Positions 1 through 12,431 of a stretch of 64,000 nucleotides of DNA are shown piece by piece. Below the pieces are notes generated by a model. The model saw only the letters and a list, made by a program, of their open reading frames with translations. It ran no database searches and was not told the origin of the DNA. Position 1 is the first letter of the stretch; every line of letters begins with the position of its first letter. The stretch covers positions 20,131,322 to 20,195,321 of the forward strand of contig OX365955.1 in assembly GCA_947247005.1 (NCBI GenBank), in the 5' to 3' direction. This DNA is from Spisula solida. Taxonomy: Eukaryota > Mollusca > Bivalvia > Venerida > Mactridae. The position numbers were made by a program, and so were the translations under genes.

Positions 1-796
1 GATAGGTCCAACAAAAGAGCCTAACGGCATTTCTTTTACAAGAGGTAAAATATATCATGTGAACATTTCAACACTCGCCATACAATACAAAGAAGGACTT
101 TAGTCAATCTGTTGTTTGGTTGTCATTTTGATAGCCAACAATAGTCATCATAATAATTGATATGCTTCCCTTTCTAATCAATATCTCAAGAGTCTCAATG
201 TATGAATACACTAAGTATGCCTTCAATTTCCATTTTCTACTGATTTCAGTGATTTCATGTACACATCAAAACTCTCAACCTCATGGTTTCAGATAAGAAG
301 ATTTTCAAAGTTTTCACTTTTAAATCTAATTGTTGGAAATGTGACCTATTTATCCAGCACGCATGTACCGTTTAATGTGACGTATACAGCATGTGTGTAC
401 TGTTTAATGTAACCTATTTATCCAGCATGCGTGTACCGAATATAACATTGGATTTTGTACTACTGAAGGATGATTCCTGTAAAGTTTGGTCAAACATTCA
501 ATCAGTGGTTTAGGAGAAGGACATGGTGTAAGACAGAAGGAAATGATGCATGACAGAAGGAAATGATGCACGGCAGATGTCAAACCATCCAAATGACTGA
601 CTGTGAGCAGAATAGTAAGGGGTAAATCAGTGACAAATAGATCAGAATGGGAAAGAAATATAGAACAGCTTCAAGGGTATGCAGTTTGACTAGTGTAGCT
701 GAGATAAAGGTGTCAGGTATCTCTGTCGCGTAATAAAGCATTACATTTATCTCTACATCTACAAAGCTTATAAACAATGAGAGGTATCTAGCTTAC
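1..796. other. Non-coding flank, probably a CNOT4 intron
   Basis: No exon is recognised here. It lies downstream of the last visible CNOT4 exon, whose donor site is intact, so it is probably intron. Two short imperfect repeats are visible: a unit of about 50 bp containing CCTATTTATCCAGCA at about 345-440, and GACAGAAGGAAATGATGCA twice at about 533-572. Confidence 0.5.
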
Positions 797-3700
797 CTGG
801 GGGGAGATTATGTCCTATGTTGTTCTGCATTTGTCTAGAATGGGGTAAACTCTGGAAACCAGTGTTTGACGAAAAACCTAAAGAATTTTGTTGATGCTGT
901 TGTTGTTTTTGGCCGTTTTCTTTCTCTAAAAGATCCGCCAAACCTCTTGAAGATTCTTCCAAAGGATCGAAACCTAACAAACAAGAAAATAACACAACAT
1001 TATGATTAACAACAAAAGATTGTGACAAAAATAATTTGGCAAAGAAATTCAGTTAATTAATCAAAATGGACAAGTGGAAACACTAACATTTCAACTTTAC
1101 ACCTTATATAGTAAACCCTCAGTCCATTATCACTCAAATATTCAAATTCAATAGCCAGCCAAATGTCAGCACCAAATCTTGTTATTTCTACCATGTACTG
1201 CTCAAATATTAATAGTTGAAATACCTTCCATTTATACTAATTTTCAACAGTATTCAGGGATGTCAAAGAGCCAAATTATAAATAATGAATATCATAACGG
1301 CAGAACATTTTATCTAAATTTCAATCACATCGTATTCATATTTAACTCAGTTTGTATCAAAGAAATCTTCAGAGCAGATTTAATTGACCATAACTTTGCC
1401 ATTTCTTGAGATATCTTCATCAAATAACTTGTATTTTGGTCCGAAATCATAGCTAGAATAGATAAGTCCGGACTTCCGGATAAATCCGGAACATCATCAT
1501 CCTACTTACCTAAATCATCATCCTGCCAATCTTTGTTTTTGTTTGAACTATTTGTTTGACCGAAGCCGAAAGCTGCTTGCCAATCTGTGGTAGTGTTCAC
1601 TGGTATAGTATCTGGTATCTCAGTTGTAGGTAATTCTGTTATTTCTGTAACAACCAATCAAAACTGGTCTACTATCTCAATCTGACCAACTATATATACA
1701 CATAGTTTGTACGAGGGGTGATCAACAAATACGCGGAAAAATGCTCTAAAATATTTGTTACGTAGCCAATTTTAAAGAAAATTGGTCTGGTTCTAGATTG
1801 GAGAATTACGAGTACATACCTATAAAAAACATTAAGCCTAAAGAATTATTTAGTGAAACTAACATAGAAACCACAAAGTCACTATGGCTACACCGGCCCA
1901 ACGTCATCACGACGTCGTTACATAAATCATTGTCCATACTCATTCATGGCACAATTCATTATGTATAACGCATTTAATGATTCTCAAAATATAGCTATAC
2001 AACCAGATACACTTCCTTGATATGTCAACCGAAACTCATTTATTTTTCTTTGCAACTTGCAAGAAATTATCAGAAATAGCTGCGGGAGAACATTAATACA
2101 GATTACGTAATTTGACATTATTGACGTCGTATAGCCCATTCGCATATCCGCATTGATTTCTCATGACTACGTATGAGAGAATATGCAAGATACCAGTTGT
2201 GTATGCTATTACATATTTGTTACATTTTGTAATATTGCCATTGGTATTTTATAACATTTCGTTCGCAACACAATTTTTAGCAGCCGATTTCTGTATCACA
2301 CTCATTCTTAGACAATGACTTCGATGCAAATGGCTCTAAAATGAAATTTTGGCGTTAAAACATTTTTTTGAAATAAGGAATGTAATGTTATATCCGATGA
2401 TTGCATATTCATAACCAACCCGTTAGTAAATGATAATATTACAAGCGCACGAATGATACGTCATCATTTGCTACGTACAACGTTGGAAAATATGAAAATT
2501 TGGGCCGCATGACGTCGAGTGACGTTGCCATAGGAAACCGCGTGCATTCTGACTTTGGTTAATATTGATGGTCAGCGGTGAATCAATTTGAAATAAATTT
2601 ATTTTCATGTTTAGAAAGTTTCATCGACTTACAATGACAAATTAAGAAATGACAGCACTTTTCCGCGTATTTGTTGATCACCCCTCGTACATAGGTTATA
2701 TTTCAACTATATATATACATAGTTTGTACATAGGTTATATTTCAACTATATATACACATAGTTTGTACATAGGTTATATTTCAACTATATATATACATAG
2801 TTTGTACATAGGTTATATTTCAACTATATATACACATAGTTTGTACATAGGTTATATTTCAACTATATATACACATAGTTTGTACATAGGTCATATTTCA
2901 ACAAGATAAAGCTTGGAAATTGCTTGCACATGTTTTTAAACAAGCATTGTATCTCTGCTGGAACTTGGTTCAAGCAAATAAAACATTCACATATATATCT
3001 AATACTGATAAACAGTCCAGTAAACTTGCATCATTGTTACCAGGTAAATATCTTTACACTGATGACACTCACGTAACCTTGCATCATAGTTACTAACAAT
3101 ATCTTCACACTGCTAAACACTCCAGTAAACTTGCATCATCGTTACCAGGTAAATATCTTTACACTGATCACACTCGCGTAACCTTGTTTTATAGTTACTT
3201 AAAATATCTTCACACTGCTAAACACTCCAGTAAACTTGCATTCACACTGATAAACACTCCAGTAAACTTGCATGATCGTTACTTTAGGAGAAATATGCTA
3301 CATAATGAATGTACACAATCATCAATAAAAATTCTCTATCAAATCACTATGCTATTTCTGTATGAAAATTTGGTTATTAAACTATCGTATTTTGCAGATG
3401 GAATAATAGATATCAAACAAAGAATGAATTGCTTTGTAGATGAAAAGAGAAAACAGCATGCAATTCAGCAATACCCACGTAAGCACTCCACAATACAAAC
3501 TTGCACAACAGTATTATTAGAACGTTAAATTAAGGTCTCTCTTCCCCAGACATAGTTTTAGTCCATTCTACACATGATAACTGATATATTATAACAATAA
3601 TTCCAAATATGAAATGTTGAGCACATACCTGGTTGTAGCGGAGTTGGTTTCGGATTTCTAACTCCATGAAATCCATTTATACTACTAAATAAAGACAAGT

Positions 3701-6700
3701 TATCAGAATTGTCCAGTCCTAAAGCTTTTCTGTTTATCATACTGTGTGTGTTCGGAGGATTTTGTCTTGGAGGAGAAATTAAATTTGGCGAGTGTATGGT
3801 TGCATCTGCTGTCGAGTATATATTTAATGACCTGAAAGTTAGCAAGAGTTAATCATCATGACATGAATTCAGTTTAATTCCCACACCTATGAATTACCAT
3901 CAAGTTTGAAAAGCATTATTCTGATAGCAGGAAAAATGCAAATAAGACTTGATTGATACGATATGAGTAATGTAATTGTGAAGCTAACAATTGCTACTGA
4001 AGACAATTGCTACTGAAGACAATTGCTACTGAAGACAATTGCAACTGAAGACAATTGCTACTGAAGATGGTTGTTACATACTATTCTATTGCTGTTTTCT
4101 TTGTTAATCACATATCTGTTCTTACTACTATTAATGCTTTCCTGGTTTCTTTTAATATGATTATTATAAGAATGTACAGACAGTACGGGAAATGTATGTT
4201 TTAGAGAGGCACACATTTAAGCTGTTACATTTACAGTTCAATTTCCACAAACTCTTTAAAACCAAGTTAACTAAAGCATTTATAAGTAGAAGATTTTAAG
4301 ATGAAGAATTATAAAAGAAATACAATAAGAACATCACCTTGTAGCTTGTGTATCAGAAGTCTCTGTAGTAGGTCTGTGTTTACCAGGGGCTTTATTGTGT
4401 TCTGTTTTCTCTGGACTTCTGTCTATATTTGGTACCTGTGCTTTATTTGTAGTACCGCCTCCACTCGGTTGTAATGACGGCCAGGCATCATTGTTAGCTG
4501 TGTGAGGAATCTGAAACAAACAATACAGCATTGATATCATCATCAACACATTCACACCTTGGTGTATCAAATTTGAACAATAGATGTTTGTTAAACACGT
4601 ATGCCCCCATGGCAGCCCAATAGTCAGAAATTGTAGTCAGAAGTGACCTTGACCTTTGACCTACTGCCCTCAAAATCAATAGGGATCATCTCTGTTGATG
4701 ACCAACCTCAATGTAAAATTTGAAGATCCTAGGGCAAAGCATTTTTGAGTTATTGAACAGAAACCATTTGAATAGTCAGAAATGGTAAAGATCACAGTGA
4801 CCTTGACCTTTGAGGTAATCTACTGTTGATGACCAACCTCTGTGCAAAGTTTGAAGATTCTAGGTCAAAGTGTTCTTGAGTCATTGAACAGAAACCATTT
4901 GGTCTACCGACCGACCAACATGTGCAAAGCAATATGCCCTCTCATTAAAGATTGAGGGCATAAATATTGATTTTTAAACTTCTCCATTTAACAGGGTTTA
5001 TATTGTGGTAATAAATTCAATGTTTATGTTGGAGAGATCTTTTTAAACATTATATTTTTAAAGATGGACAAAAACCTTCTTGACTGAGATTAACCTTTAT
5101 AGTAAATTGGATTAGTACAGTGCGAATTAATGGAGTGATTGAACTGTAGACCATATTGAAAATTGGTATAACACCAAATATTTTATCTACTATAAATAAA
5201 GTCGTTACTTACTTACTTACTATCCAAACATTAACTCCATTAGTCTTGAGCTTTAATGCTTATTGTAGAACAGCATGCAACTTATACACACCAGATTCCA
5301 GTAAAGTTAGGTGAGACACGGTCAGTAGATGGAGGATATACACTTACCTGTTGAGTACCATTAGTTTGTGTATTTTGGCGAGGTTGTGTTGCACATTGTG
5401 CTGGAGGACTGTGTTGTTGTGGTGGGCTTGGAGACGGCTGTATCACTTGTGTTGGCGAACTGGCCTTTTTTCTAAATAAAGATGTAAATGAGTCAATAAT
5501 AGAGACATACAAAGACAAACTCTGAGCATATATTAACATGGTTACAAGCAGAAATCCATCACATAGAACCATATTGACACATCCAAAGTCTCTTGTAACT
5601 CTGACTTTTTGTTAAACTATTAAGTGTCTCCAAATACACTTATTTTGAGTATACAGACATTAAGTTTTGTATTTTGCTCCTCAAATTATTTAATACCGGT
5701 ACTACAATTAAAAGAAAATGCAGTCACATCTGTGTTAGCAGTGGTCACTTCTAAAAGCAAAGACAGTAATTGGTGTGGCGAGTTTGACAAAGACACGACA
5801 GTACTTTAATGGGTTGCTTCTATCAATCAAACCAAATCTGTTTAAAGCCTTAGTATACAAGAGGTGCATATACTGTCTGTGTTTAAGAGAGACAAATCCA
5901 AATGGTTTCACCTTTCTCGAGGTTGTGATCAATTTAAAATCAGAGTATCAGGAATTTCACCTACTTCTGAACAGCTGATGCTATTTTTAAACCAAAGACC
6001 AACATTTATTAACTAGCATGTATCTGCCGGACCAACAAACACACTTCATCAGGGGCTCCTAAAAATGTTAGTAATGGAATCCTTAGACCCAATTTGAAAA
6101 CCTCTGAAGAAAAAGAATATACCTAGATGTAGAGTTCGATTTGTTACTGGCGTTTGTCTGCGCAGTATTCTGGCTGTTCATATACTGCTCTAATAGTCTT
6201 TGTTCATACTCTTGATGCTTACTGAAAGGTTAAAACAAATTTTATAATTTACATGTACCCAATAGTGCTGTAGCGGTACACCGCAGTTTATGTTGAACCC
6301 TGAAATCTAGCTCAACACGGTTCAAGATACAAGACATCTCAACACCACTCAATATAGGTACAATTCAGTTGCAGATTTTTTATTTACTAAATGCAGTTCT
6401 GACAACGGAAACATGCTGCAGCCTTCTAATTGAGTATAATTATCACATATCAGTCGTTTTGATTGGCTTGAAATATACTTTATATTGTGGAAATTCATTG
6501 TACATAGTTAGATAGACACATTATGGTTTGTAATAGTAACTGCTGCTGTAATAGATATCAAAATGCATAAATTCATGTAGTCATATGCTATTTTGTACTT
6601 GAAAACAGAAAATCTAGAATAAATGGAAGAAAAGTAGAAACTTCACAGACAGTTTAGATATAAACCATACCCCACTTGCATTTCTTCTTTTGTAAAACTT

Positions 6701-9700
6701 GCAGCCTCTTCACCTAACTCGTGTAGATACATGCAGTCCTAGAAAGAGAGATAATAATTATCCATTATATCATACAATACCAAGCTGTAACATCAACTCT
6801 ATGATTTAAATGTTATAATTGTCAACTAGAACCATCCCAGTAGGGAGGGACCAGGGTCCGATCTCCTGAAGCATTTCAAGTCGAAATCTCAAATTGAGAT
6901 CTTGCTAAAATCAGGGTTGGAATTAGTGATAAATCTGAAGTTTCAGCTCTTGAATTTTAACTGTAATAAACTCAGAGTAACATTTCTGTTTAGTGCTGCT
7001 AATTTTAAATCCAGCCTTACATGGAAATTAAGATAAAAACACATGCTAATATTTGAGATGAGATCTTGCTCAAATTGAGATGCTTAGGGAGATCGGGGCC
7101 AGAACCCTGTGATAGCATGTTAGAAGGGGGAGGGAATATGGAATAACATTTGTGTATAGTAGGATTCACTTATTTGCAATTCACTACTAAAGACACAATA
7201 TAAAAGCTCTTTCCTCACAATATCATATATAGTACAGGGAATTAGACAGGACTTTCGACCTTCTATTAGCATAATTTAACAGCTGATATATTGCCTATAT
7301 TTATCACCCCGATTGTATGTTTTCATAAGTGGGAGTATCACGAAGACACTCAAGGTGTAATACAAACACAAATCTAAAGGACCGATATTATGTCATGATT
7401 TGCTTGTGGAAATTGATATATTCAAGGCAAGAACCTTGTAATGTATAAATGCATAAAGGTCAGGATCAGGTCATATCATACATACTATAACAATACTTCT
7501 AGTAAGTAAAGCTCATGATAGCTTGACAACAATAGCTAAGAACTTGATGAGAATAACTTATTAACACTGAAATACATACTGTTTTAGGGCACTGTGTACC
7601 CCTTAGGAAGTGACTACAATATTTGGTTGTTCCAAGCGAGGCTTTCAATGTCCGCCCATCTACATGTACATTGTTCACAGCTAATATAGCTTTCAGAGCA
7701 TCTTCAGTTTTATTGTAAGTAACATATGCACTAGCACTGGGACCCTGAAATACAAGTATAGCTTTATATAAGCATGCATTGAATAATAACACACAATATT
7801 TGATGTGGTCAATCAGCATAATCATCATCAATACATTAGGCTCTTCCAACAATATTGTCAATAAAGCTGAATATTGTATTTGACTTAAAACAAGGAATCG
7901 GTAAACGGAATTATGTTCCCTGAAGCAAGTGCTTGTCCCAATATGGGAAATAATATATTACAGATACACATAACAAAGAAAATAATGTAGAGTTATGCTT
8001 CTTTGACACTGCACTTCCCCTTGATGGTCTCTATTATTGTGTGAAGTTTCAAACAAATGCAATCAATATTGTTCAAGTTATGGACCGGAGAAGCATTAAT
8101 TTGTATGAAAACGGGAGATAATTAAACAGGTCACTCACTTGTCATAGAAGTGCATGCAAGCCTCTATGGTGATCTAAGTAATCATTTATATTTTATGAAT
8201 AAGATTCAGGAAAGTTCAGCCTCTGTGGCAAGCTTTTTTATGATTTGACATTGTGACCTAGTTTTTGACCCAAGATAACCCAGTTGCAAACTTGACCTAG
8301 ATTTCATAGAGACAAGCATTCTGTGACACTGATCAATACTTGGTGGTCCTCGTATGATGTACTCTATAATATATTGCATTGATAAAACTAGCAGATGAAT
8401 ATACCTGTGCTCCAGCATATGATGTACTCTGATTTATCACAACTTTATGTATTTTGCCAAATTTTCCAAAATATTCATGTTTCTTCAGTACCTCTGGATC
8501 AGCAAGTCTTTGAGATAGACCAACCACAAATACAAGATTTCTTTGGACTACTCTGTAAACAGAACTAAAACATATATAAATTCGCAACTTTCCTTCTAAC
8601 ACAATTTGGACATTATTCAGTAAATCTACATACACTTTTTATGCAGAATATTGATCAAGTATGAGAAATAAGAAAACTTGATCACATATGTTTGTACTGC
8701 GCATTGCTAAACGATTATGTCATAAAGTAGGAGTTCTAATCCTAGTATAGGTGCAAACTATTCATTTCACAACAGCGCTATTTATACCATGTGGCAGCCG
8801 TTAAAAGTCTACACAAAGTCTAAGCCGTGTACATATAGACATGTTGTTATCCATATATCAACCTGTGACTGCTGTGGTGTGATGTAGTCAGCTGTGGTGT
8901 GATGTAGTCAGCTGTGGTGTGATGTAGTCAGCTGTGGTGTGATGTAGTCAGCTGTGGTGTGATGTAGTCAGCTGTGGTGTGATGTAGTCAGCTGTGGGGT
9001 GATGTAGTTAGCTGTGGTGTGATGTAGTCAGCTGTGATGTGATATAGTCAGCTGTGGTGTGATATAGTCAGCTGTGGTGTGATGTAGTCAGCTGTGATGT
9101 GATGTAGTCAGCTGTGGGGTGATGTAGTTAGCTGTGGTGTGATGTAGTCAGCTGTGGTGTGATGTAGTCAGCTGTGGTGTGATGTAGTCAGCTGTGGTGT
9201 GATGTAGTTAGCTGTGGTGTGATGTAGTCAGCTGTGGTGTGATGTAGTCAGCTGTGGTGTGATGTAGTCAGCTGTGGTGTGATGTAGTCAGCTGTGGTGT
9301 GATGTAGTCAGCTGTGGTGTGATGTAGTCAGCTGTGGTGTGATGTAGTCAGCTGTGGTGTGATGTAGTCACAATGATACTGGTTATTTGCACAACCTATT
9401 TAAGGGATGTTGGGATAGTTGAGTGTTCTAGCAGAAGATTGACCTTAATACACATGTTATACAAACATAAATTGCACTGAAACTAGTCAGACAATACTGA
9501 CTGAAGAGAAATGTTGTACTTCTCAAGACAAGATATATTAAGACTACTGAGACACTGATACAAATAATAAGCACAATTCTAGGACATACCTAACATTTGC
9601 CAAATGTTTTCTGTTTTCTGCAGCTTTCTGTTTCCTTTGTAAATCTTTCTGACGTCTTTCTTTTTTTATTCTTTGTAGTCTATAAATGTTAAATCATAAT

Positions 9701-12431
9701 TTTATAGAGTAGAGAGAATCAGATCCTCAAACATTCTCAGTTAATATCTTAAACTCTAAATACTCATAATAAATAAAATAGAAACATCTTTCCCTCTGTT
9801 CCCATTTTTATATAATGTATAGTTAGCCCATCATATTGTTTTATCCATAGTCATACACATTGTTTGTGAGAAATAACAATACCTTTACAGTGTTTCACCA
9901 AATTGGCCAACAAAAACAAAATGGCTTCATGTTATTTATTTCTTTGGTCATGCAATACAGTGTACGAAAGGGTACGTATTTTCAGACAAGCTCCCTTTAA
10001 GTACTTGAGGTACAACATCTTGACAGTAGTCACAGCACCTATCTTAATAAAGGCAATAGTTCAATTTGTCTAACCGATCTTGATAAAGACACTTGTTCAA
10101 TTAGTCTAACCTATCTTAATAAAGGCACTACTTCAATTACTGTAATTAGCAGATTTCTTATATTTCTTCTTATAGCTCGAAATTGAATTGACTACACATG
10201 AAGCTTTCAGACAAAAGTAAAACAGGGTTGTTATATATGATACTTACTCGTCTTCTGTCAGAGGGTTAAATTTGGCTGGATCTTCTGGATATGCCTGAAC
10301 ATAGAAACATAGGTTAAGGTAACTACATTCACAGCAGCAAGTCAAACAGTCAAGTCAAAGATTTTCTTAATTAACTACTTCCCATTTGAAGGAAACTATT
10401 ATTTGAAGAAATACCTACCGTAAGTGATTTGTATTGTATCTTACGAACGATTATCACTTTAACATTTGACAAATAATTGAGAAACACAAGTTCAACTCAT
10501 TTGTGATGTAATGTATGATACACAGCAAATATTGAATGTAGGTTTACTACACATGTATATTATGAACATTAAGCATTTTTATGCAAAAGTAAGCCATAAA
10601 ATATAAGTCTCGCAAAAAAGTATCAACACAAGATGTTTGTAAAACATGTATGCCCCATTGGCAGCCCAATAGGCAGTAATGGTAAAATGCCACAGTGACC
10701 TTGACCTATGACTTACTGATCTTAATATCAATAGGGGTGATCTACTATTGATGACCAACCTCCATGTAAGTTTGAGGATCCTAGGGTCAGGTGTTCTCAA
10801 GTTATTGAAAGGAAAAACCATTTGGTCTACCAACAGACCCACAGACAGTCCGACATGTGTGAAGCACTATACCCCCTCACCAAAGTGAGGGGCATAAATA
10901 TTATAAACCATACCTTTCTGCAAGCTGGACAAAGACCATTTTCATCCGTTCGAATCCTATGCCAACAAAATCTGCAAATCTGTAGATTAACAATAAAATC
11001 ATTTTAACCAGTACGCAAGATCAGAAACCATTCAACCAAAAATAATAACCAAGAAAAATATATTAAATTAGTTAGTCTTTTCTTCTATGAACATATCACA
11101 ATTTCTTAAAAGTGATACACAAGTGATAAAATCAAAGCTCATTGTATGTATCAAAACATGAGAAACAACATAACTCAATAGTTAGAATGTTTCCATACAA
11201 ACATTTGCTATTTATTAAAATAACTATCTGGATAAATATGTGTTTGAAGACTTACCTGATATCCACATGTGCACGGAAAAAAGTTGATGTCATCAATTTC
11301 TAATGGTTCCATACATAGTGGACACTGAAATAACCATAGAATAGTATCTATATATAAAGCATGGAACACCATCAACAAGATTGGAAGTAAGACTAAGACC
11401 AATACATGTATTTCTGAGACTTACAAAATTATAGATAAATTGCTAGTATATAATTATACTCAATATAAACTAGCAACACAATGTATTCTGATATGGTAGA
11501 GACGCTCGTAACATGTGACAGACACAAACACATGGCAGACAAACAAGAGACATTGAACAAGGTTTTGTAAATATACCCGACCACAAACCAACGCAGGAAA
11601 CACATGATCTTGTACCAGCTGATACCTGCATCTTGCTACATAGCAATAAGAGTGATTATATGCATTACATCATGGTAAGCATATGACCAATGTAACTTAT
11701 ATCCAAGTTATAACAATAGTACTGTCTATATCCTATATGTACTTCATTACTGTAGGGAAGATCATTTGTTTAAACACACAATGTTTTGCAATCAAATTGC
11801 AAAAATAATTGTTAATGTTACGTCAATGACATCACATGTTTAACAACAGTAAGTAGAAACGATATTGACTTGTCTTTTAAACAAGACTGCGTTCAATAAA
11901 CGCTTATGCCCCCTGTGGAAGCCTTGTCCATAAAAAGTCTAAGTCCAAAATTAGGTCAAGGTGAAGGTCAAATTGGGGTCAGGTGATACAGGTGTGTGGA
12001 GAGTGTTCATATACAACATCCATGCAAGTTTGGAAGCTTTGTAGCAAGCCATAAAGATGCTAGAAGAAACGGTCAATTTGGGTTAACCAGGACGGACGAA
12101 CGGACGGACGGACAGGTGAATCACTATATGCCTCCCGATCTATCGATACGGGGCATAAAAAAAACATTGACAATGTCTAATCATTTAGATTCAATAACTT
12201 CAATGAACTTAAAACAAGATATGTTTGTAAGACATGTATGCCCTCATGGCAGCCCAATAGAACAAAATGGTGAAGGTCACAGTGACCTTGACCTTTGACC
12301 TCAAAATCAATAAGGGTCATCTACTGTTGTAGATAAATACTTAGCTACTGACCATTCACACACACTAAATTTCATTTATAATTGATATAATAGTTATAAC
12401 ATACCTCTATCTGTTCATCACAGCACGACAT
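797..12431 (-). CDS. CNOT4: CCR4-NOT transcription complex subunit 4 (RING E3 ubiquitin ligase), 3' end outside window
   Basis: CNOT4 is the ubiquitin ligase associated with the CCR4-NOT deadenylase and acts in mRNA and ribosome quality control. Coding exons in gene order: 12405-12431, 11256-11324, 10914-10979, 10248-10294, 9590-9679, 8405-8552, 7580-7744, 6671-6738, 6123-6221, 5348-5471, 4338-4510, 3629-3831, 1510-1644, 797-973. All junctions are GT-AG with matching phase. About 530 residues are visible. The C4C4 RING has Cys 10, 13, 27, 29, 34, 37, 49 and 52. A basic, probably helical stretch (about 65-100) precedes the RRM (about 105-190, RNP2 LVFVVGL). A CCCH finger follows (C192-X8-C201-X4-C206-X3-H210). 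The tail is Pro/Gln/Ser-rich and carries the family motif DWQAAFGFG and FDPLEESSRGLADLLEKE. The start is fixed by an in-frame TAA four codons upstream. The human protein is 575-639 aa, so only the far C-terminus is missing. Confidence 0.96.
1665..2895. repeat. Minisatellite of about 39 bp, split by a transposon
   Basis: Units of 37-39 bp contain TAGGTTATATTTCAACTATA and end ACATAGTTTGT. About five units run from 2688 to 2895. One more half-unit (about 1680-1711) lies on the far side of the 976-bp mariner-like insertion. The array is in a CNOT4 intron. It reads as an open frame of YIGYIST repeats but is not a gene. Confidence 0.85.
1712..2687. mobile_element. Non-autonomous Tc1/mariner-like element (976 bp)
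   Basis: The element has terminal inverted repeats that match for 29 bp, starting CGAGGGGTGATCAACAAATA, extending to 34 bp with one mismatch. It is flanked by TA on both sides (1710-1711 and 2688-2689), the target duplication of the Tc1/mariner superfamily. No transposase reading frame is present, so it is a MITE or internally deleted copy. It sits in a CNOT4 intron inside a minisatellite unit. Confidence 0.88.
3005..3285. repeat. Tandem repeat of about 115 bp
   Basis: About 2.5 copies of a unit containing CACTCCAGTAAACTTGCATC and GGTAAATATCTTTACACTGA. It lies in a CNOT4 intron. The later copies are shortened. Confidence 0.75.
3985..4066. repeat. 16-bp tandem repeat
   Basis: Five copies of ACAATTGCTACTGAAG, one with an A for T change. 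Located in a CNOT4 intron. Confidence 0.85.
4585..4972. mobile_element. MITE-like dispersed repeat with nuclear-receptor-type half-sites
   Basis: The repeat is bounded by TATGCCC and GGGCATA inverted ends. Its core holds TGACCTTGACCTTTGACCT at 4644-4662, with a second shorter copy at 4798-4813, so the element is internally duplicated. A related full copy lies at 10625-10901 and related pieces at 11885-12160 and 12225-12330. This copy lies in a CNOT4 intron. No protein is encoded. Confidence 0.7.
5100..5222. repeat. Dispersed repeat end with (TTAC)n tail
   Basis: The stretch GACCATATTGAAAATTGGTA recurs at 53995-54015. It ends in TTACTTACTTACTTAC, the kind of microsatellite tail left by RTE-type retrotransposition on the opposite strand. 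Only a terminal fragment is recognisable. Confidence 0.4.
8105..8335. repeat. Dispersed repeat related to 31980-32420
   Basis: It shares CCTCTATGGTGATCTAAGTA-type sequence and the GACCTAGTTTTTGACCC motif with the longer copy at 31980-32420. It lies in a CNOT4 intron, just downstream of the RRM exon at 8405-8552. Confidence 0.65.
8868..9370. repeat. 20-bp minisatellite, about 25 copies
   Basis: Head-to-tail copies of GCTGTGGTGTGATGTAGTCA with few substitutions (GGGGT, GTGAT, GTTA variants). It sits in the CNOT4 intron between exons 9590-9679 and 8405-8552. There are no spacers, so it is not a CRISPR. Confidence 0.97.
10625..10901. mobile_element. MITE-like repeat, second full copy
   Basis: This copy matches the repeat at 4585-4972: ATGTATGCCCC at the left, GTGACCTTGACCTATGACTT at 10695-10714, GATGACCAACCTCCATGTAA, and GTGAGGGGCATAAATA at the right. 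Its right end stops 13 bases from the CNOT4 RING exon at 10914-10979, so it abuts that exon's splice donor on the minus strand. Confidence 0.7.
11885..12330. repeat. Two related MITE-like pieces in CNOT4 intron 1
   Basis: The first (11885-12160) begins ACGCTTATGCCCCC, holds a GACGGACGGACGG run and ends GGGGCATAAA. The second (about 12225-12330) is a truncated copy of the 4585 family with TGACCTTGACCTTTGACCT at 12283-12301. Both lie downstream of coding exon 1. Confidence 0.6.

Noticed and set aside
2649..2909. Plus-strand frame with YIGYISTIYTHSL repeats
   Set aside because: Minisatellite reading through the end of the mariner-like element.
8868..9370. CRISPR-like regular array
   Set aside because: Contiguous 20-bp tandem repeats without unique spacers, in an intron of a eukaryotic gene.
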